Shown: one piece after another, positions 1 through 10,298 of the stretch
How positions within the stretch are numbered: the first letter of the stretch is position 1
How the letters are laid out: each line of letters opens with the position of its first letter
Translations under genes and position numbers: made by a program
Assembly (NCBI GenBank): GCA_030386875.1
Contig: CM059575.1
Coordinates: 45,228,859 to 45,292,858, forward strand
Direction: 5' to 3'
Origin: Morinoia aosen
Lineage: Eukaryota > Arthropoda > Malacostraca > Amphipoda > Talitridae
DNA length: 64,000 nt
The notes under the pieces: model-generated
Told to the model about the DNA's origin: nothing
Database searches by the model: none
The model's input: the letters and a program-made list of their open reading frames with translations, nothing else

Positions 1-2124
1 ACCTACTATTTAACACTGAGGAAGTCGCTCCGGCCGGTGGACGAGGTTTTAAGTGTATCGTTTTCAGAATATTCAATTTACTGAGGGCAATTTTTAACAA
101 GCACAACAATCGGTGCGTTGCTCTTTATGTGGGCAAAGCCTGCTTAATTTCGGAGCAGGTGAGTTTGATTCACAGGTGCCTAGCCTGATGGCGATGATGA
201 CTCTTCGTTTGAATAGTAATTAAGATCCAGGCACGCTGAATTCGGCAAATGAGAGGATAATTCAATTGTGCCCGTAATTTTAGGCAGTTGAGAATTAGGG
301 CCCGTAATTAGAGAATATATAAGGCTAAAGGACCAGAGCATAGCCAAATCTAATCCAAGTAGAGAGTCCCAAAAGCGGCCCAGGGAGAATGTTGTAAGTG
401 GTGTGTGTGATGACGTTGAGGTCCTGCAAGGAGTCCAAAAGCTGGATGAACAGTCCAAGGAGACACCAAGGAAACACCACTGACAGTCCACACATCGTAA
501 GATAATAAAACTCCCACACGGCAGAATTCGAGAATTCCTACAGATTTGACTCTAGTTAATTTCATTAGTTCTCAAGCTCAAAAGTAGAGAAATAGGACAG
601 AATCAATTAAGAAAACTCTTATACAGCTGCTCCTGCTTTAAATACAAGGCAGAAAATTTAAGAATTTTTTTGTAATACTATTGGTGATTATCTAAGAGCA
701 AAATCGGGGATCAAATCCCTGGAACCATTTAAAAACACATGACTTAACAAGACATGGTTCAAGAAGCAGAAGAAAAGAATTACAGCAATTAAGAATTTCA
801 TATAAAGAGAATTAATGCTTCCTCAAGTACTCTAGGACGTCTCTATAACTGTACAAGAAATAACAGAGAAAAATTCTCAGGTTTCATTGATATAAATCCT
901 ACTAAAATCACGGATAAATATCAGTTGCAATTAATAAATGGTAAGGAATAATAATCCAATAATAAGAAAAGGAAACACTAAACGTTTTGTTTGCACAGAA
1001 AGGAAATGTACGCGAGATGAAACATGAAGATCAGTGCGGCGAATAACCCGGCGGCTCTACACGTCGGCATTCGCCAAGCCGCCGGCCTAATTTGTGCGCA
1101 CTCGCGAAAGGCAAATGGTAGTGGGTATTTTTGTCACAAGAATGAACAGAATGAAATTAAATTGTTATTGAAATGATTTAAATTGAAATAAGTGCGATTA
1201 AACGCAAGGTTCAAGGAGTATGAGCTATAAAAGACGACTCAAAACTTTACCAAGCATAGACATGAATAACCTTCGTAATTCGTACACATACGAGATTATT
1301 AGGAGACGTCTTTAATTATTATTTCGCGTTGAAACATTATTTAAGAGAAAACTACTGCAAGTACGCCTTGTAAACAAAAAGAAGATACTATTATAACACA
1401 TGCTTATAGTGCAGTTATGGTCACGGAGTAGTGACGGAAAACGGCAGTATCTGCTCCGCCATTGAAAACAACAAAGACACACTATCGACAAAGAACGCCG
1501 GCGATTTAGCCGCATGCGTTCACGAGTCAGTTTATGAGTAATTTTCGATATGATACTGGCAACCACAATATAAGTTTTGCCGTAAGAAAAAAACAATGAC
1601 GTTAGCTGAACATCTAGTATGAAATTTCAACACATGAATTTGGAAATGACACGCAATAGTCATTCTATATCACCGAGTTAGCACTCTAGATAACACATGC
1701 TAGTCTAAGAAATCTTAACACTATTTGAGAGTTTATGCCTACTTCACGACACTGAGCAATTCTTTACGTTTAACACAATCACACGAAAAACCATGGCACA
1801 TATACTTTACCCGGTTACTTTCTATTCTAAACCTAAATTTCACTTGCACTTACAAGATGATGTTCGCACGCTAAAGCCACAAGCAAGAGTGAATCAGTTC
1901 AAGTGACGCTCTTCGATGTTGCCGTATCGGGCTGCTTTAAACTCGAAATGTCGATTGATTATTTGATCTCTCATGTATTTACACAAAAACTTCAATGATT
2001 ACGAATTAGAAGTAGAAAATAATTAATAATAAATTATAGTAAGATTTTTAATGCTAATGATTAATTTTATTTAAGTGAGAATGGGAAAATTCATAATTCT
2101 TACGCTTTGTAGCGATATGCTACA
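1..2124 (-). repeat. Partial minus-strand LTR-like repeat (copy 1)
   Basis: No coding region is visible. Positions 1-540 align by eye with 22130-22590 (shared blocks around the words gagcaggtgagt, cggtgcgt and aagtgtat), and 1900-2124 align with 23190-23407. Read on the minus strand the repeat begins at 2124 with TGTAGC, a short spacer and GCTACA. Copy 2 has the same hairpin start and lies upstream of a minus-strand gag. I infer this is the U3 and body of an LTR whose internal part lies left of the window. Nothing is recognised in 2125-2221. Confidence 0.5.
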
Positions 2125-2221
2125 GGCATAACGAGCTATTTGCGAGGAATTAAGTAAATAAGTTAATAATATATACTTGCCGCTATGCAGAAGCACAAGA
2201 TATTTTTTTTAGATAGGAAAC

Positions 2222-2638
2222 TGTAATATAGCGAGTAGTGTAAGTTCTAGTTAGTGAGACCATAAGTTGGCAACGCTCGAGAGAGCAGCACTCGCAAGTC
2301 AGTCTGCGATTGGCCTCGGGTTCAACAACAAGTACATGTTGACCGAGTGTGTATACTGTATAATTACTACTGTGGTTGGTATCTAACTTCTTAAGTTCTA
2401 AACTAATGTGCTAATTCTATTCTACCCTATACTATACATTTCCCGTCTATCTCCGCTCTAACCTCACTAGCCACAGTACCACCATTTGAGTATAAAGTTA
2501 AGGTATCCAAGAGGTGAGTGAACTATTTACCTAACTTGCTGTAACATTGCATTGTCTATTGTGTTCAGTACTATAACTATGTTCGGTCTATGTGGAACCT
2601 ATGCTGTGCTCTAGTGTAGGGCTATCCACTCCATAATA
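2222..2638 (+). repeat. 5' LTR of the Mag-like element
   Basis: This is 417 bp, beginning TGTAATATAGCG and ending CCATAATA, and is repeated at 6950-7361. It is 5 bp longer than the 3' LTR because of an indel in the run gtgtatactgtata. The termini are TG and TA rather than the usual TG and CA. The boundaries are fixed by the flanking GAAAC repeat and by the primer site one base downstream. Confidence 0.92.
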
Positions 2639-2639
2639 C

Positions 2640-2652
2640 TGGCGACGAGGAT
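2640..2652 (+). promoter_or_regulatory. Primer binding site, tRNA-Ser type
   Basis: TGGCGACGAGGA starts one base after the 5' LTR. It matches the complement of the 3' end of many serine tRNAs (…CUCGUCGCCA), the primer usually assigned to Mag elements. The tRNA assignment is from family knowledge and was not checked against a host tRNA. Confidence 0.7.
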
Positions 2653-2866
2653 TATTTTTTGTAGAACTATTGGGAGAGGCTAGACTAATGAAGGAACTCA
2701 GAATTTATATTATTCAGTGACTAGAGTATTGATGCTGTAAATTTCTGATTTTTTTTTAACAAGGGGTATTATTACAGCCTCTTGAATTGGCTACTCTTGC
2801 AACTGATATTGTTGCTACTACTATTTCAGGTAGATATCTGACAATTAGCTGTAAAGCTGGGTAAAA

Positions 2867-5020
2867 ATGCCAATGCTAGGCTCAGTGGGAGAATTCAATC
2901 CTTTAGAGGAAGAATTCCCAGAATATGAAGTCAGGCTAAACTGCTTCCTTAGTATTAATAAAGTGGAAGATTCAAATAAAGCTAAAACATTTATTGCTCT
3001 GGTGGGTCCTAAAATTGTTAGGTTAGCCAAAGACCTACTCTCACCTAAAAGACTTTTAGATGCTACCTATGAGGAGATCATGGAAGCGTTAAGACGGCAT
3101 TTTAAGCCGACACGCAACCAGATCTTTGAAAGGTTTAGGTTCCATAAGCGGAACCAGAAACAAGGGGAGAGCATTGCTGATTTTGTGGCTAGCTTAAAGG
3201 CCCTTTCAGACACCTGTAATTTCAAACAGGAAGTTCTGGAAGAAACTCTGCTAGATAGGTTAATACTGGGTGTGGCCAGTAATGATGTTCAAAATTGTTT
3301 GCTTAATGAAAATGACCTCACATGGAAAAAAGCCGTGGATCTGGCAACTGCCAAAGAATCTCAACTGAGGGAGACGGTTGTGTTAAGGCAACCTAATTCC
3401 ATACTAAATGTGGGCCAGCATAGAGTAAAGCAAACTGCTATTAAGCCTCAGGGCAAAACTCAGGCTCAAGCTAGCCCCAAATCAGCATGCAGCGGCTGTG
3501 GTAATCTGCACTGGCGTAGAGATTGCCCCTATAAAGACAGTGTTTGTCATGGTTGTGGCCAAAAAGGCCATCTTAAGAAGTGTTGCTTTAAATTGAAAAA
3601 GCAAAATTCTGCTAAAGACAACAAAAATAATTTTGTGCATGCTATGCATGAGAAAAGGGGGAGGGAACACCACCCCAACCCTAATAGAACTAACAATGCA
3701 ACCTGTGCAGACTATCCAGTTGCTAATCTAGGCTGTTATGGGGAGATTTTCTCAATAGCCGAGGAAATGAAACCCCCAATCAAAATAAAATTGTTACTAA
3801 ATTGTGTGCCATTAGAGATGGAGGTAGATACAGGTGCTGCCAGGTCTATCCTTTCAATGGCCACCTACTCTAAAATACCAGCTAAGTCAAGACCCGAGCT
3901 GAGACCTTCTGATGTTAAGCTTAGGACTTATGGGGGAACACCCCTAGTGATTTGTGGGGAGATTAGGGCTAACATCCAGCGTGAACCTGGTAATATGGTT
4001 CCTCAACTTGCAACTTTTGTGATTGTAGACAGGGAGGGGCCAGCTTTGCTGGGTAGGGACCTGATTGATTCCCTCGGGCTAACTATAGTATCAAATAATG
4101 TCAACAAATTGACTACCTGCCCTGAAGAGTTAGCAAATAAATTCCCCGACCTTTTTCAACCAGGTCTAGGTTGCTTTAAGGGAAGGAATTTCAAAATAGA
4201 AGTGGATCCAGCCGTACCACCAAAGTTTTGTAAGGCCAGGAACGTGCCTTACACACTGAGACCAAAGGTGGAGGCAGAACTTGATAGACTGGTGCAGGAA
4301 GGTATCCTCACCCCTGTACAATACTCGAGATGGGCAGCGGCGGTCGTCCCTGTGCTCAAGGCTGATCAAAGCATCCGCATCTGTGGGGACTACAAATTAA
4401 CAGTCAACAGAGCCACTAGGCTTGATACCTACCCTATACCCAGAGTGGAAGATCTATTTAGCGGGTTAGCAGGAGGAGTTATATACTCCAAGCTAGATAT
4501 GTCTCAGGCATACGCTCAACTACCCTTGGATGAAGACTCCAAGGAACTCACGGTAATAAACACCCACAGAGGGTTATTTGCCTACAACCGTCTCAGTTTT
4601 GGAATTGCGTCCGCACCTGGAATCTTTCAGCGTGCCATGGAAGGACTAATGCAGGGCCTCCCAGGAGTGTTCTGCTACCTGGATGACGTCCTGGTGAGTG
4701 CCACTAATGAGCAAGAGCACAACAAGCGTCTCTATCAAGTCTTATCTAAACTACAGGAGGCAGGACTAAAACTGAAAATGGATAAATGCCAAATTGGAGT
4801 GCCACAGGTATCCTACCTTGGATACCAAATTGACAAGGATGGATTGCACCCCACTGCAGAGAAGGTAGCAGCAATCCAGAATGCACCAGCTCCTACTAAT
4901 GTAACTCAACTGAGAGCCTACATTGGGCTGCTAAATTTCTATAGGAAATTTCTAAAATCATCTGCAACTATGCTGGAGCCCCTAAATACCTTACTGAGAG
5001 ACAAAACCCCTTGGAAATAG
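2867..5020 (+). CDS. gag-pol: Gag, protease and reverse transcriptase of the Mag-like element
   Basis: The ATG at 2867 is the first in frame after the leader. Gag occupies about residues 1-270 and has two zinc knuckles: CX2CX3HX4C from residue 208 (first spacer one residue short of the canonical four) and a canonical CX2CX4HX4C from residue 227. These bind RNA during particle assembly. An aspartic protease follows with DTGA at residue 321. The reverse transcriptase spans about residues 430-680 and has the catalytic YLDD from residue 604. The frame ends at a TAG at 5018-5020, just before the RNase H domain, at a place where gypsy Pol proteins usually carry tryptophan. The frame is unchanged beyond the stop, so I read it as a single substitution and not as programmed readthrough, which would normally sit at the gag-pol border. 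Confidence 0.93.
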   Translation: MPMLGSVGEFNPLEEEFPEYEVRLNCFLSINKVEDSNKAKTFIALVGPKIVRLAKDLLSPKRLLDATYEEIMEALRRHFKPTRNQIFERFRFHKRNQKQGESIADFVASLKALSDTCNFKQEVLEETLLDRLILGVASNDVQNCLLNENDLTWKKAVDLATAKESQLRETVVLRQPNSILNVGQHRVKQTAIKPQGKTQAQASPKSACSGCGNLHWRRDCPYKDSVCHGCGQKGHLKKCCFKLKKQNSAKDNKNNFVHAMHEKRGREHHPNPNRTNNATCADYPVANLGCYGEIFSIAEEMKPPIKIKLLLNCVPLEMEVDTGAARSILSMATYSKIPAKSRPELRPSDVKLRTYGGTPLVICGEIRANIQREPGNMVPQLATFVIVDREGPALLGRDLIDSLGLTIVSNNVNKLTTCPEELANKFPDLFQPGLGCFKGRNFKIEVDPAVPPKFCKARNVPYTLRPKVEAELDRLVQEGILTPVQYSRWAAAVVPVLKADQSIRICGDYKLTVNRATRLDTYPIPRVEDLFSGLAGGVIYSKLDMSQAYAQLPLDEDSKELTVINTHRGLFAYNRLSFGIASAPGIFQRAMEGLMQGLPGVFCYLDDVLVSATNEQEHNKRLYQVLSKLQEAGLKLKMDKCQIGVPQVSYLGYQIDKDGLHPTAEKVAAIQNAPAPTNVTQLRAYIGLLNFYRKFLKSSATMLEPLNTLLRDKTPWK

Positions 5021-6883
5021 GATGCAAGTCAGGAGAGAGCCTTCCAGAAATCTAAACAAGCCCTCCTGGACTCTCAGACTCTAGTCCACTTTGACCCTCA
5101 TAAACCCATAGTGGTAGTGGCTGACAGTAGTGCGTATGGTGTGGGAGCGGTGCTGTGTCACCTTATTGATGGGATTGAACGCCCCGCCTATTTTGCCTCC
5201 CGAACTCTAACAGCAACAGAACGCAACTACTCTCAAACTGAGAAAGAAGCCCTAGCTATGGTGTTCGCACTTCGAAAATTTCATTGCTACCTGTGGGGAC
5301 AGGATTTCACTGTGGTTACGGACCACAAACCTTTGTTAGGACTATTTGATCCGGGTAGAAGCATTCCTCCGATGGCATCCGGGCGCATTCAAAGGTGGGC
5401 TTTACTACTGCAGTCCTACAAGTTCACCTTGCGTCACCGGTCCGGCGTGCTGTTGGGCACAGCTGATGCTCTCAGTCGTCTACCTTTGACAACTCCCGAG
5501 GAAGCCACACCTATTCCTGCGGAATGGACGTCCTTAGTAAATTTCCTCGAGTCAGCTCCAGTCACCAACACCCACATTCGCGACGGCACCCTAAGGGACC
5601 CAGTACTTTCAAAGGTATACAAATACTGTCAAGTAGGCTGGCCTTCGACGGTAATTGGTGACCCTGATCTCGCTCCGTATACTAGGAGGCGAGACGAATT
5701 GTCCACACAAAATGGCTGTGTGCTCTGGGGAGCAAGAATTATTGTACCCCAAGCTCTCAGACAAGCCATTGTGGACGAACTGCACTCTGGCCATGCTGGA
5801 TCATCCAGGATGAAGGAATTAGCTCGCAGCTATGTATGGTGGCCGCTGCTGGACAAAGATCTAGAAGAAACGACTAAGTCATGCAGCGAGTGCCTGAGCA
5901 CTCGAGCTGCACCAACGAAAGCTGAACTCCATCCGTGGGAATGGCCTGCGAAGCCTTGGCATCGCATACACATTGACTACGCGGGCCCAATGGATGGAAA
6001 ATACTATCTAGTGATCGTGGATGCACACTCTAAGTGGGTTGAAATTTTTCCCACATTTACTACAACCTCTAGCGAAACGATCTCGTGCCTGAAACACACT
6101 TTTGCGACATTTGGATTTCCAGTAACAATTTTTTCTGACAATGCAACGTGTTTCACATCGGCTGAATTCCAAGAATTTGTGAAGGCATGTGGTATGCGAC
6201 ATATTACGAGCGCACCATACCACCCTTCAACTAATGGACTGGCAGAGCGCATGGTACAAACTTTCAAGAAGAATATACGAAAGTCAACGGAACCCCTGCG
6301 CCTAGCACTAGACAGGTTTCTGTTCAACTATCGGCTGACACCCCACACGACAACAGGTGTTACGCCCGCCGAACTGATGTTAGGCAGAAAAGTTCGCTCT
6401 CGTCTTGATCTGCTTTGGCCGTCAGAAGCAATCGCGTCCAAAGTTGCTCAACGCCAGGACGCTCAGAAAAGATACCACCCAGGGTCTCGCGCGGTTGATA
6501 TTCCGCCGGTGTCTCCTGTGATGGTCCGTCAATACACGCCGGGTTCCCCAAAATGGACCCCTGCTACCACCATTGAGAAAACAGGCCCGGTATCCTACAA
6601 GTGCCAACTGAAGGGGGGAGAGGTCGTTCGTCGACACCAGGACCAAGTTATTACCTGCTCGAACACCATCCCTGAACCCTTGGAACAACCTACGGAGGAA
6701 ACCATCGTGTTTCCACAACCTGCTCAAAATTCATACCCACCACCTCCGACCAATGAACCTGACACCGGAACACCTGATTACCCGACTCCCACCCAGGAGG
6801 CTAGGATGCACGAGCCTCCAAGTGCTAACATCTCACGCAGGTCTACCCGGGCTCGGAAGCCTGTGGTGAGAATGGACCTTTAG
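5021..6883 (+). CDS. pol: RNase H and integrase part of the same gag-pol frame
   Basis: This continues in the same frame after the TAG. RNase H begins near 5110 with the VVADSSAYG motif and includes TDHKPL. The integrase has an HHCC zinc domain (HSGHAG … CSEC) near 5780-5900 and the D, D and E catalytic positions in HIDYAG, FSDNATCF and GLAERMV. A chromodomain is not obvious; the C-terminus is proline- and threonine-rich and ends RARKPVVRMDL. The product cuts and joins element DNA into the genome. It has no promoter of its own and depends on reading through position 5018, so this copy is probably inactive unless supplied in trans. Confidence 0.92.
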   Translation, partial: DASQERAFQKSKQALLDSQTLVHFDPHKPIVVVADSSAYGVGAVLCHLIDGIERPAYFASRTLTATERNYSQTEKEALAMVFALRKFHCYLWGQDFTVVTDHKPLLGLFDPGRSIPPMASGRIQRWALLLQSYKFTLRHRSGVLLGTADALSRLPLTTPEEATPIPAEWTSLVNFLESAPVTNTHIRDGTLRDPVLSKVYKYCQVGWPSTVIGDPDLAPYTRRRDELSTQNGCVLWGARIIVPQALRQAIVDELHSGHAGSSRMKELARSYVWWPLLDKDLEETTKSCSECLSTRAAPTKAELHPWEWPAKPWHRIHIDYAGPMDGKYYLVIVDAHSKWVEIFPTFTTTSSETISCLKHTFATFGFPVTIFSDNATCFTSAEFQEFVKACGMRHITSAPYHPSTNGLAERMVQTFKKNIRKSTEPLRLALDRFLFNYRLTPHTTTGVTPAELMLGRKVRSRLDLLWPSEAIASKVAQRQDAQKRYHPGSRAVDIPPVSPVMVRQYTPGSPKWTPATTIEKTGPVSYKCQLKGGEVVRRHQDQVITCSNTIPEPLEQPTEETIVFPQPAQNSYPPPPTNEPDTGTPDYPTPTQEARMHEPPSANISRRSTRARKPVVRMDL

Positions 6884-6933
6884 GATTGACTATATGGAAT
6901 AAGGGGACTGGGGATACAGGGGGAGGGTTTCTA

Positions 6934-6949
6934 ATTAAGGAGGGAGGGG
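6934..6949 (+). promoter_or_regulatory. Polypurine tract
   Basis: A purine run (aattaaggagggagggg) lies immediately before the 3' LTR at 6950, in the expected position and composition for plus-strand DNA priming. A second purine-rich run (gggatacagggggaggg) lies at 6911-6927. Confidence 0.75.
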
Positions 6950-7361
6950 TGTAATATAGCGAGTAGTGTAAGTTCTAGTTAGAGAGACCATAAGTTGGCA
7001 ACGCTCGAGAGAGCAACACTCGCAAGTCAGTCTGCGATTGGCCTCGGTTTCAACAACAAGTACATGTTGACCGAGTGTGTATATAATTACTACTGTGGTT
7101 GGTATCTAACTTCTTAAGTTCTAAACTAATGTGCTAATTCTATTCTACCCTATACTATACATTTCCCGTCTATCTCCGCTCTAACCTCACTAGCCACAGT
7201 ACCACCATTTGAGTATAAAGTTAAGGTATCCAAGAGGTGAGTGAACTATTTACCTAACTTGCTGTAACATTGCATTGTCTATTGTGTTCAGTACTATAAC
7301 TATGTTCGGTCTATGTGGAACCTATGCTGTGCTCTAGTGTAGGGCTATCCACTCCATAATA
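6950..7361 (+). repeat. 3' LTR of the Mag-like element
   Basis: This 412-bp repeat has the same ends as the 5' LTR. Differences seen by eye are gtgaga to gagaga, gcagca to gcaaca, cgggtt to cggttt, and the 5-bp deletion. It is followed directly by the GAAAC target duplication. Confidence 0.92.
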
Positions 7362-8117
7362 GAAACATTTTTTTTTAATTTGAAAGAGAAGAAGGAGATT
7401 GTGGACAGAACGTCCAGGAACGCTTCCTCAAAATCAAAAATTGTGATCATCTTCCGGAAAAAAGGAACATTTTTGAACGTAGAGAAACTACGTGTGTGGA
7501 TCATAAGCTCGTTAAAGACTCAGATTGAGTCGTATTAGGCATGATAAATTAGCATACGGGTTCCGCCAAGGAAGGTAGAAAAGGCAAAAGGAAAAGTAGA
7601 AACGAGAATAAGGGATCTTCGATGGTAAAACATCGTAATAGGAGGATACTTAACTAAATTGAGATTTACAACAGTAGTTCCTAAGTATCGGAGAAAACGA
7701 AACGCAAGAATTAGAAAAAAATATCATAAATAGGGGAGACTTGAGAAAGAAAATAATGCTGCGCAACTGGCCAATGGAAATGTTGGGCACACTCAGGAAA
7801 AATATAAATTATTTATCACGAAACTGCAAATGGGGAGAAACCGTCTGGGATTTTATTTTAGTGTCCAACTTACGGCCAGTACTGCTATAATTGTGTTCGG
7901 CTTCTTGGGCACCACGCTGGGTCTTCTTTCTTCTTTCTTGGTAATGGCGTCCACTTAACCGGTTGGCTTGCAGGAGTTTGGCTGCTGGGTTCGGCGATCG
8001 GCAATGCTACCCCCTTTTTTGTTATAATTATGTATAATGGGTGTTTTTTATGTGTGAGTAAAAATATGAGTTGGGTGAATATAATGAAGGTGGGTGTTGG
8101 AGCGAAAGGGTCACCAC
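7362..8117. other. No gene recognised
   Basis: This is AT-rich sequence with purine-rich stretches and no credible reading frame. If the minus-strand LTR at 8118-9116 is real, this would be the leader of that element, interrupted by the Mag-like insertion. A sequence at 8108-8116 (minus-strand TGGTGACCC) resembles a primer binding site one base beyond the LTR end. Confidence 0.4.
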
Positions 8118-9116
8118 TGTAGAAAGTTGCTAATTTACTGTAGCACCTCCTTCGAGTCTATCATGGGGTTTGAGCCCCGGTAAGGGATAGTAACAAATCG
8201 GTCCGAGAAATGGGTTTATTGTTTAGATTACTGAGGCCAGTAATCTCAAGAAGTAACGAGAACGTAAAATAGCGTGACTAAAAGAGTGTAAACGTAAGGG
8301 TAACTTGAATAAAACGAAGTAAACGAGGCAACCGGTAAAAGGAATAAAGGAGATGAGCCTCGGGACATTAAGATGATATTAGACGTTGCCACATTAACAT
8401 AACGACATTATAATGTATGGTCAGGCGCGAGTAAGATGCATGTAAGTGGGTAAACAAAAGGGGGGCAGCGGCGATCTGACGAAGATACACAAGAGTTAGT
8501 AACGCCAACAACGCAAACATGAACTAACATCAATACATAGTTACATAAAAGAAACTAAAAGAATTAGTTTATTTCTTTCGAGAGACTAAACTACTACGAT
8601 AAATGAATGACAAAGATTTTATCTGAATGACAACGATTTTATTTGAATTCAGCGTAGAAATGCCTAACGTACAAGAGGCTTTGCATCTTACAATCAATTA
8701 CAATTATTAACTTATCCTAAATCGTTCCGAACTGCAAGAAATCTATATCTAACCATCAATATCTTTTCTTATTCGTGACAAGATACGGCTTAGGCTAAAC
8801 ATAGAGCCGGCGACTTAAAACAACTGATTTCGCGGCTTATGCATTTCATAATATATACACTCAAAAATCACTTGATTGTTTCTTCAACTATCTTAATTTC
8901 ATCAACACAATAATTGAACACTGGCAGAAAATAGACACTCACCCAGACGGTTTTATGGAGGACACGGTACGACTACATCGAACTGGCGTTCGTTAGGAAA
9001 TGGGCTGGTGTCTACCACTTGACGATCGGCCTTGGCAAAATGTTGCCATATAGCCTTTAGTATTTCGATGCGCGAGGCGTTTGTGAAATAAAATGAAATT
9101 TGAGTCGCCATCGACA
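8118..9116 (-). repeat. Candidate minus-strand LTR
   Basis: Read on the minus strand, this 999-bp segment starts TGTCGATGGCGACT, ends in TACA, and is followed after one base by TGGTGACCC, which has the form of a primer binding site. A block around 9040 (gttgccatatagcc) resembles a block in LTR copy 1 (1920) and copy 2 (23200). I see no second LTR and no coding region, so this could also be a solo or truncated LTR of a related family. Confidence 0.42.
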
Positions 9117-9173
9117 CTTTAGTTTTAATATATAATTCATTACAATATATTTAGAATTTTCCTAGGCACCACA

Positions 9174-9432
9174 AAGGGATCGGACTTGTATGCTGGAATT
9201 CGCGGGTTCGTTCCCAGCGCTGGCGCGGAGATTTTCCCCCTTGGGTATAAGGGAAAGCTCAAGCACAATACCCCACTCAACCCCGGTGTCGGAAATGGGT
9301 ACCGGCTTTACGGGCGAACCGTCATGGTGTCCTATATATAGGGTTAGTTATAAGACATTTGAAAAACCAATGCTAAGATCATATGTATCAGGCTTGATTG
9401 GAAATAAAGCATCCCAAAGATGCCGATGTTAA
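9174..9432 (+). mobile_element. tRNA-derived SINE, 5' truncated
   Basis: This closely matches the fuller copy at 29808-30102. It keeps a pol III B-box-like ggttcgttccc and the whole body from gcgcggagattttcccc to the end at gccgatgttaa. The A box is missing because the copy starts inside the tRNA-like head. It abuts LINE sequence at 9433. Confidence 0.8.
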
Positions 9433-9657
9433 TCTTTGGAAGGTGGGCTAGTAGACTATCGGAGTCACACCAGGCTGCTGCACCACTCAGGTCTCCCGCT
9501 CTGGACCCATCACAGAAGACAGCTGTGCGCGAATTGTGCCTTGCGCGAAGTTCCGAATACAGCTGCCTCCACGAGTCGTCTGGTATGGAGAGCTTCGAGT
9601 GTTTGTGAAGAGAGTCATGAACTTCCGCTGGAGGAAAGCAGAAGAGATTGCTTCTCC
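9433..9657 (-). pseudogene. RNase H remnant of the I-group LINE (distal piece)
   Basis: On the minus strand one frame reads through DSWRQLYSEL and then AVFCDGSRAGDLSGAAAWCD, which has the RNase H signature in which the first Asp of the DGS motif is catalytic. It continues the coding direction of the LINE whose RT ends at 15081, so the LTR element at 9658-15080 separates the two. It is cut off at 9433 by the SINE, and the rest of the LINE 3' end is not found to the left. RNase H after RT argues for the I group and against Jockey. Confidence 0.72.
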
Positions 9658-10282
9658 ATTGCTACGCCAGGCATCTATTCCTACGCGCGGCCAATCACTG
9701 GGCGGCACCCGTCGGCGGGTTGCTTGTGTACACATCGTATTTTGTGTTCACGGACGCTTTGGTGTTCCAATGTGTTTATTCTTTTTAGAATTACACATGC
9801 GACGTTTTTCACGTTGTAAGCTGCTCCGTTTGAGTGGCAGGAGATATTTTGTGGGATCTACTTCCTGACGTGTAGAGCGTCGGTCTGTGCGCCGGCTTTG
9901 GGATTATTGCGTCTGTTGCTGGCGAGTGCGGTTGTGCGTGTTTGAGCTTCCGGTTTCGCTCTTGAAGTATCCTTCCGAGATACTTGTGTTGTTTTCTTTT
10001 TTTGCTGAGACACAAGCAGGTAGGACCTGCAGGCGTGTTGTGTGCCTGTGTACCTGAGTGTTTTTTAGACACACCACACTAGCTTGGAGCTAGTGTGTGC
10101 TTCCTTTCTGCCGTGAAGTGTGTTCGTTTCACGGCAGCGTGTGTTCACACTGGGTGTGTCCTCTGACACACGAGCTCAGGTGTGTGTCTGGTGTCGGCTG
10201 CAGGGGAGGTTTGGAGGCCCATCCGAGCTCTGGGAGCTCGGCTTTGAGACATTGGGTCTCGGGATTTGCACATCTCACAACA
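9658..10282 (+). repeat. 5' LTR of the hairpin-rich element
   Basis: This matches 14453-15080 almost base for base from attgctac to ctcacaaca and ends in CA. The downstream half holds a run of perfect stem-loops: 10016-10030, 10075-10097 (10-bp stem), 10108-10137 (10-bp stem), 10223-10241 (8-bp stem), and one around gagac…gtctc. The extra first bases seen in the 3' LTR (TGTGGTGT) are absent here. Confidence 0.85.
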
Positions 10283-10298
10283 AGCTATCTAGGCTTTT

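Larger units (their letters stand above)
2222..7361 (+). mobile_element. Mag-like Ty3/gypsy LTR retrotransposon, nearly intact
   Basis: A complete 5.1-kb element with two LTRs, a primer binding site, one long gag-pol frame, a polypurine tract and flanking direct repeats GAAAC at 2217-2221 and 7362-7366. The LTRs differ by only about three substitutions and one 5-bp indel, so the insertion is recent. Gag and Pol share a frame with no gag-pol frameshift. Two CCHC knuckles and a tRNA-Ser-type primer site fit the Mag lineage; the clade call is from memory of the family. One in-frame TAG (5018-5020) is the only obvious break. Confidence 0.93.

Noticed and set aside
5018..5020. Programmed stop-codon readthrough in the Mag-like gag-pol
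   Set aside because: The TAG lies between RT and RNase H, not at the gag-pol border, and falls at a conserved tryptophan position. A point mutation explains it better.
1..9116. One LTR pair formed by 1-2124 and 8118-9116 round a single element
   Set aside because: The LTR starts differ (TGTAGC hairpin versus TGTCGATGG), and the internal sequence contains no coding remnant apart from the separate Mag-like insertion.
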